A DNA stretch of 64,000 bases, from contig NZ_CP025263.1 of NCBI RefSeq assembly GCF_002843605.1, forward strand, positions 1,618,501 through 1,682,500, given 5' to 3'. The notes below the pieces were generated by a model. It worked only from the letters and a program-made list of their open reading frames with translations, had not been told where the DNA came from and ran no database searches. The DNA comes from Pseudomonas sp. S09G 359. GTDB lineage: Bacteria > Pseudomonadota > Gammaproteobacteria > Pseudomonadales > Pseudomonadaceae. Positions 34,439 through 43,252 of the stretch are shown in pieces (within the stretch, counting starts at the first letter, position 1; each line of letters opens with the position of its first letter). The translations under genes were made by a program, and so were the position numbers.

Positions 34439-35945
34439 CGGCCACGGCACGACGCTGCAGGGCCCGTTTACGGTAGATGCGCACCAGCGGGAACATCAGC
34501 ATCAAGGCGGTCAGCACCCATACACCAAAGGTGATCGGGCTCGACCAGAGGATGTCCAGCGCGCCGTTGGAAATCGACAGCGCACGACGCAGGTTCTGTT
34601 CCATCAAGCCGCCGAGGATAAAGCCCAGCAGCACCGGCGACAGCGGGAAGTCCAGCTTGCGCAGGATGTAGCCGAAGATACCGATACCGACCATCAGGAA
34701 CAGGTCGAAGGTGGTGGCGTGAACCGCGTACACACCAATCGCGGTGATGATGGCGATCACCGGCACCAGCGCCCAGTTCGGCACGGCGAGGATGCGTGTG
34801 AAGATGCGGATCATCGGGATGTTAAGGATCACCAGCATGATGTTGGCGATAAACAACGAGGCGATCAGGCCCCAGACAATGTCCGGCTGCTGCTGGAACA
34901 ACAGCGGGCCAGGGGTGATGTTGTACAGCGACAGTGCGCCGATCATCACCGCCGTGGTGCCCGAACCGGGTACGCCGAGGGTCAGCATCGGTACCAGGGC
35001 GCCGCAGGCGGATGCACCGATCGCGGTTTCCGGCGCGGCCAGGCCGCGCATGTCGCCCTGGCCGAATTTACCGCTGGCACCGGCCAGGCGTTTCTCGGTC
35101 ATGTAGGCCACGGCCGACGCCAAGGTTGCACCGGCACCGGGCAACACGCCCATGATGAAACCGAGCAGGCCGCAGCGGATATTCACTACGAATACCGCAG
35201 AAGCTTCCTTCAGGTTGAACATCATCCGCCCGGTGGCTTTGACCGCTTCCTGGCCACGGTGGGTTTTTTCCAGCAGCAGGAGGATCTCGCTGATGGAGAA
35301 CAGGCCCAGCACCAACACCACAAACTGGATGCCGTCGGTGAGGTGGATGTTGTCGCCGGTAAACCGGTACACGCCGCTGTTGGCGTCGATGCCCACCGCC
35401 GAAAGGAACAGGCCGATCAGGGCCGCCACAAAGGTTTTCAACGGTTTGTCACCGGCCATGCCGCCGAGACAGACGATCGCGAACACCATCAGTACGAAAT
35501 ATTCCGCCGGGCCGAAGGCAATCGCCCATTTGGCCAGCAGCGGCGCAAACAGCACCATGCCGCAGGTGGCGATAAACGCGCCGATGAACGAACTCCACGC
35601 CGACAGCGATAACGCCACACCGGCCAGGCCTTTGCGGGCCATTGGGTAGCCGTCGAGGGTGGTCATCACGGTGGAGGCTTCGCCGGGGATGTTCAGCAGG
35701 ATCGAGCTGATACGGCCGCCGTATTCGCAGCCCAGGTAGACGGCTGCCAGCAGGATCAACGCAGACTCCGGCGGCAGGCCGAGGGCGAATGCGATGGGGA
35801 TCAACAGCGCCACGCCGTTGATCGGGCCCAGGCCCGGCAACAGGCCGACCACGGTGCCGATCAGAGTGCCGCAGAGCGCGGTCACCAGGTTGTAAGGGGA
35901 CAGCGCAACGCCGAAGCCCTGGCCCAAATAGCCGAAAGTATCCAT
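34431..35945 (-). CDS. tctA: tripartite tricarboxylate transporter large membrane subunit TctA
   Basis: The 504-residue integral membrane protein has about 11-12 hydrophobic segments and the family motifs GLLPGLGPINGVALLIP and LPGAGATLASAVAYMTEKR, plus GVPGSGTTAVMIGAL. TctA is the channel-forming subunit, driving citrate or other tricarboxylate uptake by an ion gradient. The start at 35945 lies one base after the tctB stop region, so the genes are tightly coupled. A longer frame to 35990 runs into tctB and is rejected. Confidence 0.95.
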   Translation of the reverse strand: MDTFGYLGQGFGVALSPYNLVTALCGTLIGTVVGLLPGLGPINGVALLIPIAFALGLPPESALILLAAVYLGCEYGGRISSILLNIPGEASTVMTTLDGYPMARKGLAGVALSLSAWSSFIGAFIATCGMVLFAPLLAKWAIAFGPAEYFVLMVFAIVCLGGMAGDKPLKTFVAALIGLFLSAVGIDANSGVYRFTGDNIHLTDGIQFVVLVLGLFSISEILLLLEKTHRGQEAVKATGRMMFNLKEASAVFVVNIRCGLLGFIMGVLPGAGATLASAVAYMTEKRLAGASGKFGQGDMRGLAAPETAIGASACGALVPMLTLGVPGSGTTAVMIGALSLYNITPGPLLFQQQPDIVWGLIASLFIANIMLVILNIPMIRIFTRILAVPNWALVPVIAIITAIGVYAVHATTFDLFLMVGIGIFGYILRKLDFPLSPVLLGFILGGLMEQNLRRALSISNGALDILWSSPITFGVWVLTALMLMFPLVRIYRKRALQRRAVADV

Positions 35946-35946
35946 A

Positions 35947-36405
35947 TCAGTTCTCCAGAACGTCGAGCAGGCCGAGGGGCAGCGGAACATCCATGGCTTT
36001 ATCGAACAGCAGATAAAGACCGATGGCCATCAGGCTGACGATCACCACGCTGGGCACCCAGCGGCCGCCATACAGGCGCGCCATGGGGATGCCGATCAGC
36101 ATGCTGCTGAGGATGAAACCCAGCGGTTCGAAGGTGCCGGCGAACACGATCAACAGGCCGACACAGATGCCGATCTTGATCAGGGTTTCGCGGTCCAGTG
36201 CGGGTTCTTCTTCGGTGTGCTTGGTCGGTTGTGGGCGAAACAGCATGTAGATCAGTGCCAGGCTCATCAGCCCGAGCATCAGCAGCGGGTAAGCCCGAGG
36301 GCCCACGGGCTCGTAGGAAAATGATGCCTGGTAAGGCCAGGCCATCAGTGCCAGGCCGGCGCAGGCCAGCAGCAGCACGGCGGCGAAAACGCGTTGTAAG
36401 AGCAT
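35947..36405 (-). CDS. tctB: tripartite tricarboxylate transporter small membrane subunit TctB
   Basis: The 152-residue protein has four membrane segments (about residues 5-25, 37-57, 80-105 and 118-138), with the conserved YPLLMLGLMSLAL and EPLGFILSSMLIGIP motifs. This is the size and layout of TctB. It lies between tctC and tctA on the same strand. The start at 36405 begins at the first membrane helix; the longer frame to 36453 adds only non-family residues. Confidence 0.92.
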   Translation of the reverse strand: MLLQRVFAAVLLLACAGLALMAWPYQASFSYEPVGPRAYPLLMLGLMSLALIYMLFRPQPTKHTEEEPALDRETLIKIGICVGLLIVFAGTFEPLGFILSSMLIGIPMARLYGGRWVPSVVIVSLMAIGLYLLFDKAMDVPLPLGLLDVLEN

Positions 36406-36465
36406 GCGGAACTCCTGGGCCACGCCCGCGGTAAGCAAGGCGTGGCCGAGCAAGAAGAGGGGCGA

Positions 36466-37449
36466 TTACTGGATCAGGCCAAACTCTTTGGCCAGCACTT
36501 TGTAGTCAGCCACCTGTTTCTTCACGTAGGTGTCCAGCTCCGGGCCGGTCATGGCGAACGGGAACAGCTCGCGCTGGTCACGCAGCTTGGCGAACTCGTC
36601 GGAGGCAAGCAGTTTGTCGAAAGCCTCTTTCCACCAGGCGTAGTCGGCATCGCTGACTTTTGGCCCGAGGTAGAAGCCACGCACTACCGGCCAGACGATG
36701 TCGTAGCCTTGCTCTTTGGCGGTCGGAATATTCTTCATTTCCGGCTCGTCCAGGCGCTGCTCGGAGAACACTGCCAGCAGGCGCATGTCACCGCTGAGGA
36801 TGTGCGGCATGGAGTCGGAGATGTCGGTGCTGCCCACCTGGATGTGGCCGCCGAGCAGGGCGGTGGCGATTTCGCCGCCGCCTTCGAGGGCTACGTAACG
36901 CAGCTCGCGCGGGTTGATCCCGGCGGCCTTGGCGATCAGTGCGGTTTGCATCCAGTCCTGGCTGCCGACGGTGCCGCCGGAACCGATGACCACGCTGCCT
37001 GGATCTCTCTTCAAGGCTTTGACCAGATCGTCGAGGGTTTTGTAGGGCGAATCGGCTTTCACTGCGATAGCCCCGTAGCTGGTGCCGACAGCCGCCAGCC
37101 AACGCACGGCGCTTTCATCGAAGCGACCGAACTTGCCTTGGGCCAGGTTCAGCAGTGAACCGCTGGACCAGGCCACCAGCGTGCCGGCGTCGGCTGGACG
37201 CTGGGCGACCACCGCGTTGTAGGCCACCGCGCCGACGCCGCCGGGCATGTAGGTCACGCGCATGGGCTTGCTCAGCAGCTTTTCGTTGACCAGCGCGCTT
37301 TGCGCCAGTTTGCAGGTCAGGTCAAAACCACCGCCGGGGGAGGCCGGGGCGATGCATTCCGGGCGCTTGGGCTCGTCGGCGGCCAGCAGTTGGCCGGCGA
37401 ACAGCATGCAGCCGGCGGCGAGGGCCAATTTACGCAGTGAATAGGTCAT
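36466..37449 (-). CDS. tctC: tripartite tricarboxylate transporter periplasmic binding protein TctC
   Basis: The 327-residue protein has a signal peptide (residues 1-23, ending LLAA) and a Bug/TctC fold with family motifs ECIAPASPGGGFDLTCKL near the start and the later VIGSGGTVGSQDWMQTAL. It captures a tricarboxylate in the periplasm and delivers it to TctAB. The ATG at 37449 follows CGGAG. It is 30 bases downstream of the porin gene. A possible Crc/Hfq motif lies directly ahead of its ribosome binding site. Confidence 0.95.
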   Translation of the reverse strand: MTYSLRKLALAAGCMLFAGQLLAADEPKRPECIAPASPGGGFDLTCKLAQSALVNEKLLSKPMRVTYMPGGVGAVAYNAVVAQRPADAGTLVAWSSGSLLNLAQGKFGRFDESAVRWLAAVGTSYGAIAVKADSPYKTLDDLVKALKRDPGSVVIGSGGTVGSQDWMQTALIAKAAGINPRELRYVALEGGGEIATALLGGHIQVGSTDISDSMPHILSGDMRLLAVFSEQRLDEPEMKNIPTAKEQGYDIVWPVVRGFYLGPKVSDADYAWWKEAFDKLLASDEFAKLRDQRELFPFAMTGPELDTYVKKQVADYKVLAKEFGLIQ

Positions 37450-37466
37450 GGTTATCTCCGTGTTTG

Positions 37467-37474
37467 TTGTTATT
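37467..37474 (-). promoter_or_regulatory. possible Crc/Hfq (catabolite activity) motif ahead of tctC
   Basis: Minus strand AATAACAA fits the AAnAAnAA motif bound by Hfq/Crc in pseudomonads and lies about 8 bases upstream of the tctC Shine-Dalgarno CGGAG. Confidence 0.45.
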
Positions 37475-37479
37475 AGGTG

Positions 37480-38772
37480 TTACCAAAGGGCAATGCTGTA
37501 GCTCACCAGCACGCGCACTTCATCTGCATCACGGGCTGAATAGTTGGAGCGGTAGGTGGCGTTACGCAGGCGCAGGCCTACATCCTTGAACGTGCCGCTT
37601 TGTACGACGTAGCGGATCTCCGTGTTGCGTTCCCACTCCTTGCCGGTCTCGCCGTTTCTAAGCTTGATGTTGTCACCTGACATGTAGCGGCTCATGAAAC
37701 TCAGGCCGGGAATCCCCAGTTTGGCGAAGTCGTAGTCGTAGCGCGCCTGCCAGGAGCGTTCTTCGGCGCCGGCGAAGTCGTTGATCTGTACGAAGTTGAT
37801 CAGGTACGGGTCGCTGCCATCCACGTAGGGAAAGGCGCTGTCGCCGGACATGTGCTGGTAACCGGCGCTGAGCTTATGGCCATTGAGGGCATAGCTGAAC
37901 AGGCCGTTGAGCGATTTGTTGTCGATGTCGCCGCCACGGGCGCTGCCGGTGTCATCGCTGATGGCCAGCCGCAGGTCGGCGCCGAAGGTGCCGGGGCCCA
38001 TCGGGCGCGAGGCGACCAGGCCGAGGAAGTGTTGGCGGTACACATCATCGAGTTGGGCAAAGTGATAGCTGCCGGTGATTTTGTCAGCGAACTTGTAGTC
38101 CACGCCGCCGAAGTCGAAATGCTTGCCAGTGGCGCCCGCGACGAAGCGGCTGTTGCGGTTGTTGAGGCCGATGTCTTCGTAATTGGTGTCGTCGCGGTCC
38201 TTGGCCTTGTTCAGGCGGCCGCCGGTAAACACCAGGTTCTTGAACTCCTTGGAACTCAACAAACCGCCTTCGAAAGTTTGCGGCAGAATGCGTCCGTCAT
38301 TCGGCTTGAGGGTGGGCAGTTCGGGGATCAATGCACCGATCTTAAGCTCCGTGGCGGAGATTTTTACTTTGCCGGTCAGGCCCAGCTTGGAGTACTCGTC
38401 GGCGGCGCGGCCGTCGTCATGGGTGGGCAGCAGGCCAGTGCCGGTGCGGTCTGGGCTGGAGTCGAGCTTGACGCCGAGCATGCCCAGCGCATCCACGCCA
38501 AAACCGACGGTGCCGTCGGTGTAGCCCGATTGCAGGTTGAGCATGAAGCCCTGGGCCCATTCGTCCCGCTTGGATTGTTGCGCGCTGGTGCCGTCGCGAA
38601 AGTCGCGGTTGAAGTACATGTTGCGGGTTTCCAGGGTCGCGCTACTGTCTTCGAAGAAGGCAGCCTGGCTGAGCGGCGAAAAGCCGGCAAGGGCAGCGGC
38701 ACTGGCTAGGGTGGTGTGGGCAAGGCGGGAAAAACGAACAGGCGGGCAAGCCTGGGGCTGTGTCGACAGCAT
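37480..38772 (-). CDS. opdH: OprD family outer-membrane porin, probable OpdH (tricarboxylate)
   Basis: The 430-residue porin has a signal peptide (cleavage near QAA|F, residues 38-39). The mature start FFEDSSATLETRNMYFNRDFRDG is typical of OprD family channels. Internal marks are EWAQGFMLNLQSGYTDGTVGFGVDALG, and the C-terminal strand ends in SYSIALW. The family forms 18-stranded substrate-specific channels. Its position upstream of tctCBA and divergent from tctDE is that of OpdH, the tricarboxylate channel of P. aeruginosa. Specificity is inferred from this context. Confidence 0.9.
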   Translation of the reverse strand: MLSTQPQACPPVRFSRLAHTTLASAAALAGFSPLSQAAFFEDSSATLETRNMYFNRDFRDGTSAQQSKRDEWAQGFMLNLQSGYTDGTVGFGVDALGMLGVKLDSSPDRTGTGLLPTHDDGRAADEYSKLGLTGKVKISATELKIGALIPELPTLKPNDGRILPQTFEGGLLSSKEFKNLVFTGGRLNKAKDRDDTNYEDIGLNNRNSRFVAGATGKHFDFGGVDYKFADKITGSYHFAQLDDVYRQHFLGLVASRPMGPGTFGADLRLAISDDTGSARGGDIDNKSLNGLFSYALNGHKLSAGYQHMSGDSAFPYVDGSDPYLINFVQINDFAGAEERSWQARYDYDFAKLGIPGLSFMSRYMSGDNIKLRNGETGKEWERNTEIRYVVQSGTFKDVGLRLRNATYRSNYSARDADEVRVLVSYSIALW

Positions 38773-38786
38773 CGTTGTGCACTCCG

Positions 38787-38794
38787 TTATTGTT
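38787..38794 (-). promoter_or_regulatory. possible Crc/Hfq (catabolite activity) motif ahead of opdH
   Basis: Minus strand AACAATAA fits AAnAAnAA and lies immediately upstream of the opdH Shine-Dalgarno (CGGAG). A hairpin AAAACGC-atcgag-GCGTTTT (38807-38823) lies further upstream in the same leader. Confidence 0.45.
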
Positions 38795-38892
38795 CTTATT
38801 TTGGCGAAAACGCATCGAGGCGTTTTTCGGGCGCTACGGATCGGGTAGCTCGGTGGGCATAGACCACCGTAGCCGGATGCTAAAGGGCGAAG

Positions 38893-38920
38893 CTTTCACT
38901 AACCTTTCAGTTGCCTTTCA
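38893..38920 (+). promoter_or_regulatory. three CTTTCA direct repeats, probable TctD operator
   Basis: CTTTCA begins at 38893, 38904 and 38915, exactly 11 bases apart. Direct repeats at one helical turn are the usual target of OmpR/PhoB-type response regulators. The site lies between opdH and tctD, about 90 bases before tctD and about 120 before opdH. Confidence 0.6.
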
Positions 38921-39007
38921 ATGTTTTCGGGCTTCACAGGGCAAGCGGCGCCTGTAAACTGCCCGCCAAAGTGTGGCGTCGACCACCCCTGAATGAGGTA
39001 GAAATCC

Positions 39008-39679
39008 ATGCGTGTCCTCCTGGTTGAAGACCATCTGCAACTCGCCGAAAGTGTCGCCCAGGCGCTCAAGAGCACGGGTTTGACCGTCGACGTGTTGCAC
39101 GATGGCGTCGCCGCGGACCTGGCCTTGAGCAGTGAGGAATACGCGGCGGCGATCCTTGATGTGGGGCTGCCGCGCATGGACGGTTTCGAGGTACTGGCGC
39201 GGCTGCGGGCCCGTGGGAAAAATCTGCCGGTGTTGATGCTGACCGCGCGCAGCGACGTGAAAGACCGCGTGCACGGCCTGAACCTGGGCGCCGACGACTA
39301 CCTGGCCAAGCCCTTTGAGCTGACGGAGCTGGAGGCGCGGGTCAAGGCCCTGCTACGCCGCAGTGTGTTGGGCGGCGAGCGCCAGCAGGCCTGCGGTGTG
39401 TTGGTGTATGACCTCGACACTCGCCGTTTCACCGTGGGCGGCGAGCTGATGACATTGACCTCCCGTGAGCAGGCGGTACTCGAAGCGCTGATTGCACGTC
39501 CGGGGCGGGTGATGAGCAAGGAGCAACTGGCGTCCCAGGTGTTCGGCCTGGATGAGGAAGCCAGCCCGGATGCCATCGAAATCTACGTGCACCGCCTGCG
39601 CAAGAAGCTTGACGGCCAACCCATCGCTATCGTGACCTTCCGTGGCCTCGGCTACCTGTTGGAAGCCCGCGATGCATAA
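39008..39679 (+). CDS. tctD: two-component response regulator TctD
   Basis: The 223-residue regulator has a receiver domain (1-115; acidic pocket VEDH near residue 8, phosphoacceptor Asp in ILDVGLPRMDGFEVL near 51, Lys in LAKPFELTELEAR). An OmpR-type winged helix follows (about 125-220; SREQAVLEALIARPGRVMSKEQLASQV and YVHRLRKKL). TctD activates tricarboxylate porin and transporter genes in related bacteria. Its stop overlaps the tctE start by 8 bases. The 11-bp direct repeats upstream fit binding by such a protein. Confidence 0.94.
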   Translation: MRVLLVEDHLQLAESVAQALKSTGLTVDVLHDGVAADLALSSEEYAAAILDVGLPRMDGFEVLARLRARGKNLPVLMLTARSDVKDRVHGLNLGADDYLAKPFELTELEARVKALLRRSVLGGERQQACGVLVYDLDTRRFTVGGELMTLTSREQAVLEALIARPGRVMSKEQLASQVFGLDEEASPDAIEIYVHRLRKKLDGQPIAIVTFRGLGYLLEARDA

Positions 39680-41057
39680 GCCCAGCAGCCTGCGCTGGCG
39701 CCTGCTGTGGAACCTGGCGGTGTTGCTGGTATTACTCATGCTTGCCAGCGGCATGAGCGCTTATTGGAATGGCCGCGAGGCGGCCGATACAGCCTACGAC
39801 CGCACGCTGCTGGCCTCGGCGCGCACGATCGCCGCCGGTTTGACCCAGGTGGACGGCACCCTCAGTGCCAACGTGCCGTACGTGGCCCTGGACACTTTCG
39901 CTTACGACAGCGCCGGGCGCATTTATTACCAGGTCAACGACATTGACCAGAAACTGATCTCTGGTTACGAAAACCTTCCCGGGCCGCCTCCCGGTACGCC
40001 GCGCACCGATGACTACCCGGCGCTGGCGCGCTTTTATGATGCTGTTTACCAGGGCCAGCCCGTGCGGGTGGTGAGCCTGCTCAAGGCTGTTTCCGAACCG
40101 AACATGAACGGCATGGCGGAAATTCGCGTGGCGGAAACCGATGAAGCGCGGGTGAGCATGGCCCGTAGCCTGATGGCCGACACCTTGCTGCGCCTGGGCA
40201 TGCTGGCGATCGGCGCGTTGTTGCTGGTGTGGTTTGCCGTCAGTGCGGCGTTACGCCCGTTGGAGCGCCTGCGCACGGCGGTGGAAGAGCGCCAGCCCGA
40301 CGACTTGCGGCCCTTGCCGTTGGTGGAAGTGCAGCATGAATTCGGCCCACTGGTGCGTTCCCTCAACCACTTTACCGAACGGCTGCGCGGCCAGTTCGAG
40401 CGCCAGGCGCAGTTCATTGCCGACGCCGCCCATGAGTTGCGCACGCCGCTGGCGGCACTCAAGGCGCGCCTGGAACTGGGCTTGCGCGCAGAGGACCCGG
40501 CCACCTGGCGCAGCACCCTGGAAACCGCCGCCCAAGGCACCGACCGCCTGACACACTTGGCCAATCAATTGTTGTCCCTGGCCCGTATCGAAAACGGTGC
40601 CCGGGCGATTGCCGAAGGCGGCGCCCAGTTGCTCGACCTCAGCCAGCTGGCCCGTGAGTTGGGCATGGCCATGGCGCCGCTGGCGCATGCACGCGGTGTG
40701 GCGCTGGCACTGGAGGCCGATGAGCCGGTGTGGCTGCGCGGTGAGCCGACGTTGCTCAACGAGTTGTTGAGCAACCTTGTGGACAACGCCCTGGCGCATA
40801 CGCCGCCGGGCGGCAATGTGATTCTGCGGGTGACGGCGCCGGCGGTGCTGGAAGTCGAAGATGATGGCCCGGGCATCCCGCTGGATGAGCGGGATAGGGT
40901 GTTCGAGCGCTTCTACCGGCGCAGCCAGCAAGGCATGGGTTCAGGGCTAGGGTTGGCGATCGTCGGTGAAATCTGCCGCGCGCATCTGGCGCAGATCAGC
41001 CTGCATGATGGCGCGCAGGCGGGGCTGAAGGTGCGGGTGAGTTTTATCGCCGGGTGA
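39672..41057 (+). CDS. tctE: sensor histidine kinase TctE
   Basis: The 461-residue membrane kinase has two membrane segments (about 13-32 and 170-192) enclosing a periplasmic sensor region of the 2CSK_N type. A HAMP-like linker (LRPLERLRTAVEERQPDDLRPLPL) and the dimerisation/phosphoacceptor motif FIADAAHELRTPLAALKARLE follow. The ATPase domain has N box LLSNLVDNALAHTP, G1 DDGPGIPLDERDRVFERFYR and G2 GSGLGLAIV. The start at 39672 overlaps tctD by 8 bases. It should sense extracellular tricarboxylates and phosphorylate TctD. Confidence 0.94.
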   Translation: MHKPSSLRWRLLWNLAVLLVLLMLASGMSAYWNGREAADTAYDRTLLASARTIAAGLTQVDGTLSANVPYVALDTFAYDSAGRIYYQVNDIDQKLISGYENLPGPPPGTPRTDDYPALARFYDAVYQGQPVRVVSLLKAVSEPNMNGMAEIRVAETDEARVSMARSLMADTLLRLGMLAIGALLLVWFAVSAALRPLERLRTAVEERQPDDLRPLPLVEVQHEFGPLVRSLNHFTERLRGQFERQAQFIADAAHELRTPLAALKARLELGLRAEDPATWRSTLETAAQGTDRLTHLANQLLSLARIENGARAIAEGGAQLLDLSQLARELGMAMAPLAHARGVALALEADEPVWLRGEPTLLNELLSNLVDNALAHTPPGGNVILRVTAPAVLEVEDDGPGIPLDERDRVFERFYRRSQQGMGSGLGLAIVGEICRAHLAQISLHDGAQAGLKVRVSFIAG

Positions 41058-41879
41058 TCAATCGAACATTGCGCGCGCATCTTCCAGCTCGGCGCGCAGC
41101 TTCTCGCTGTAGGGGTCGACCCGCAGCTTTTTCATCGCCGGTACGCTGGTAACGTCCACTTTTGCCAGCGGGTGGTCGGTGCCGTGATGGCAGTACAGCA
41201 CGGCAATCTGCACCAGATCGATGTAGTCCAGGCTGGCCGAGTCGCGCTCCAGGTCCAGGTATTGCCCAGGCAATTTCGCCAGCATTTCCGGGAAGTCCCA
41301 GCCGCTGAGCAGCTTGGTGCCCAGCAAAGGGTGGATGCTGTCGATCACGTGGTCGAGGCTGACCGGGTCTGAGAGCAGCTCGTAGTGGTCTTCGGCGTAG
41401 GTCAGGATCGGCAGCACGCCAATCTGGTGCACCAGGCCGCCGAGGGCCGCCTGGTCCGGCTTGAGTTGGCTATGGCTGCGGCACAAGGCGTAACTGACGC
41501 CGGCCACTTCCAGGCTGCGACGCCACACGTCACGCATTTTCTGTTCGACGGCGTCGGAACGGGCGTGGAAAATCTGTTCCATCACCAGGCCAATGGCCAG
41601 GTTGCTGCTGTAGTTGGTGCCCAGCCGCGTGATGGCGGTGTGCAGGTCGGTAACTTCCTGGGTGGCGCGCAACAACGGGCTGTTCACAACTTTGATCAGG
41701 CGCGCCGACAGCGCGGTATCGCGACCGATCACTTTGCTCAAATGGCTGATGCTGATATCCGGGTTTTCCGCGGCCTGACGAATTTTCAGGGCCACTTCCG
41801 GCAATGTCGGCAGAACCAGGTCATCGTTGTCGATGGCCTTAATCAAAGCCTGTTGGACTTTTTCCGCCAGCTTGTTCAT
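41058..41879 (-). CDS. HDOD domain protein
   Basis: The 273-residue protein has an HDOD domain (about residues 20-215; start LPTLPEVALKIRQAAENPDISISHLSKVIGRDTALSARLIKVVNSPLLR, given here in outline). HDOD proteins resemble HD phosphohydrolases but often lack the metal ligands; they usually act in signalling. No fused kinase, EAL or PilZ domain is present. It is convergent with tctE and 36 bases downstream of ygfZ on the same strand. Confidence 0.88.
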   Translation of the reverse strand: MNKLAEKVQQALIKAIDNDDLVLPTLPEVALKIRQAAENPDISISHLSKVIGRDTALSARLIKVVNSPLLRATQEVTDLHTAITRLGTNYSSNLAIGLVMEQIFHARSDAVEQKMRDVWRRSLEVAGVSYALCRSHSQLKPDQAALGGLVHQIGVLPILTYAEDHYELLSDPVSLDHVIDSIHPLLGTKLLSGWDFPEMLAKLPGQYLDLERDSASLDYIDLVQIAVLYCHHGTDHPLAKVDVTSVPAMKKLRVDPYSEKLRAELEDARAMFD

Positions 41880-41915
41880 TCATGATCTCTAGGGTGTTGC
41901 AAAAGGGTACGGCGA

Positions 41916-42857
41916 CTAACGCTGGATCTCTCGATCGCGGTCGAGGGTGTATGGCAGGTCAAGCAGTTGCAGACCGGGGCCTTCCAGCGTGCCGATGTGC
42001 ACATCGCCACTATCGGCTGCTTCGGCTTGTAATACAGCCAGAAGTTCAACGGTTTGGTCAGCTTTTGCTGCAATCACCACTTCGCCGATCGAGCTGTTGT
42101 GGCTGGGGGAAAACAGCGGGGTTCCTGGCTCGGGCATTTCAGCCGAGTTGAGGCTCAAACGGTACAAACGCCGCTTGAGTTTGCCCAGGTACTGCATGCG
42201 CGCGACGATTTCCTGGCCGGTGTAGCAGCCTTTCTTGAAGCTTACGCCGCCCACGGCTTGCAGGTTGAGCATCTGCGGGATGAACAGCTCGCGGGTCTGC
42301 GGCATGACCTGGCCAATGCCGGCGCGAATCTGCCCCAGCAGCCATTGATTCAGATCGGTTTCTTGCAGGTGCGCGGCCAGTTGGCTGCGCAGGTTTTCGC
42401 CTTGCTCGGCAGGCGCCCAGAGTTCGGCGCGGCTCGGCGAGACACGAATGGCAACTAATTGCTCATGACGCGCGACGCTATCCGTCTCGGCCGGCAGCTC
42501 AAGGCCAAGGCCGCTGAGGGCCTGGTCGCCATTGATCACGCCGAAACGCACCCAGGCAGCGCTTTCGTCGGTGAGTTTGGACTTGGAAAACACCGCGTAT
42601 TTCTTCAGGTCGGCCAGCTGCGGTTCGAGCAGCTCGGTGGCCATGGCCAGCAGTACGCCGTCACCTTGCAACAGGATGCGAAAGCTCGACTGCATGCGGC
42701 CTTTCTGTGTGCAGCGCGCGCCGAGGCTGGCCTGGGTATCACTCAGGTAATTGAGGTTGCAGGTCAGTTGGCCCTGCAGGAATTTGGCAGCGTCGGCGCC
42801 GCGGACGGCGAGAACGCCTTCGTGGGACAGGGGGCAGAAGAAAGCAGAGTCGGCCAT
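41916..42857 (-). CDS. ygfZ: YgfZ, folate-binding Fe-S cluster protein
   Basis: The 313-residue GcvT-like protein carries the YgfZ signature K-G-C-Y-x-G-Q-E (KKGCYTGQEIVARMQYLGKL), with the conserved cysteine needed for activity. It binds tetrahydrofolate and supports assembly or repair of some Fe-S proteins. It is divergent from sdhE across a 140-base gap; this pairing with sdhE-ygfX is common in gammaproteobacteria. The start at 42857 gives a normal-length protein (MADSAFF). Confidence 0.93.
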   Translation of the reverse strand: MADSAFFCPLSHEGVLAVRGADAAKFLQGQLTCNLNYLSDTQASLGARCTQKGRMQSSFRILLQGDGVLLAMATELLEPQLADLKKYAVFSKSKLTDESAAWVRFGVINGDQALSGLGLELPAETDSVARHEQLVAIRVSPSRAELWAPAEQGENLRSQLAAHLQETDLNQWLLGQIRAGIGQVMPQTRELFIPQMLNLQAVGGVSFKKGCYTGQEIVARMQYLGKLKRRLYRLSLNSAEMPEPGTPLFSPSHNSSIGEVVIAAKADQTVELLAVLQAEAADSGDVHIGTLEGPGLQLLDLPYTLDRDREIQR

Positions 42858-42997
42858 GGGTCATCGCAGGTCAAAAAGTCATGGGTGCATCATAGAGGGG
42901 CGCCCGGTAAATGGATAGTTTCAGTATGGGTCGACCAAAGCCGACTGTTCCGGTGCCGCCGGGCCTGTATACTTGCGCGCTATTTGAGGAGCGCTCC

Positions 42998-43252
42998 ATG
43001 GTCGAAAATGTAGAACTCAATCGCCTCTATTGGCACAGCCGTCGTGGCATGCTTGAGCTGGACGTGTTGTTGGTACCGTTCGTCAAAGAGGTTTACGCCA
43101 CCCTCAATCAGGTGGATCGCGACCTTTATGTGCGCTTGCTGGAATGCGAAGACCAGGACATGTTCGGCTGGTTCATGGAGCGGGCCGAGTCGGAAGACCC
43201 GGAGCTGCAGCGCATGGTTCGGATGATCCTGGATCGTGTCCAGCCCAAGTAA
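42998..43252 (+). CDS. sdhE: succinate dehydrogenase assembly factor SdhE
   Basis: The 84-residue protein has the RGMLELD motif ([13 protein letters not shown]) followed by acidic helices ([17 protein letters not shown]). SdhE helps attach FAD covalently to the flavoprotein subunit of succinate dehydrogenase and fumarate reductase. The start at 42998 has GAGGAG upstream and fits the family length; the frame back to 42911 is not supported. Its end overlaps ygfX by 17 bases. Confidence 0.94.
   Translation: MVENVELNRLYWHSRRGMLELDVLLVPFVKEVYATLNQVDRDLYVRLLECEDQDMFGWFMERAESEDPELQRMVRMILDRVQPK

Noticed and set aside
34425..35612. 395-codon plus-strand open frame opposite tctA
   Set aside because: Composition (many His, Gln, Arg) and the clear TctA on the other strand show it is a shadow frame.
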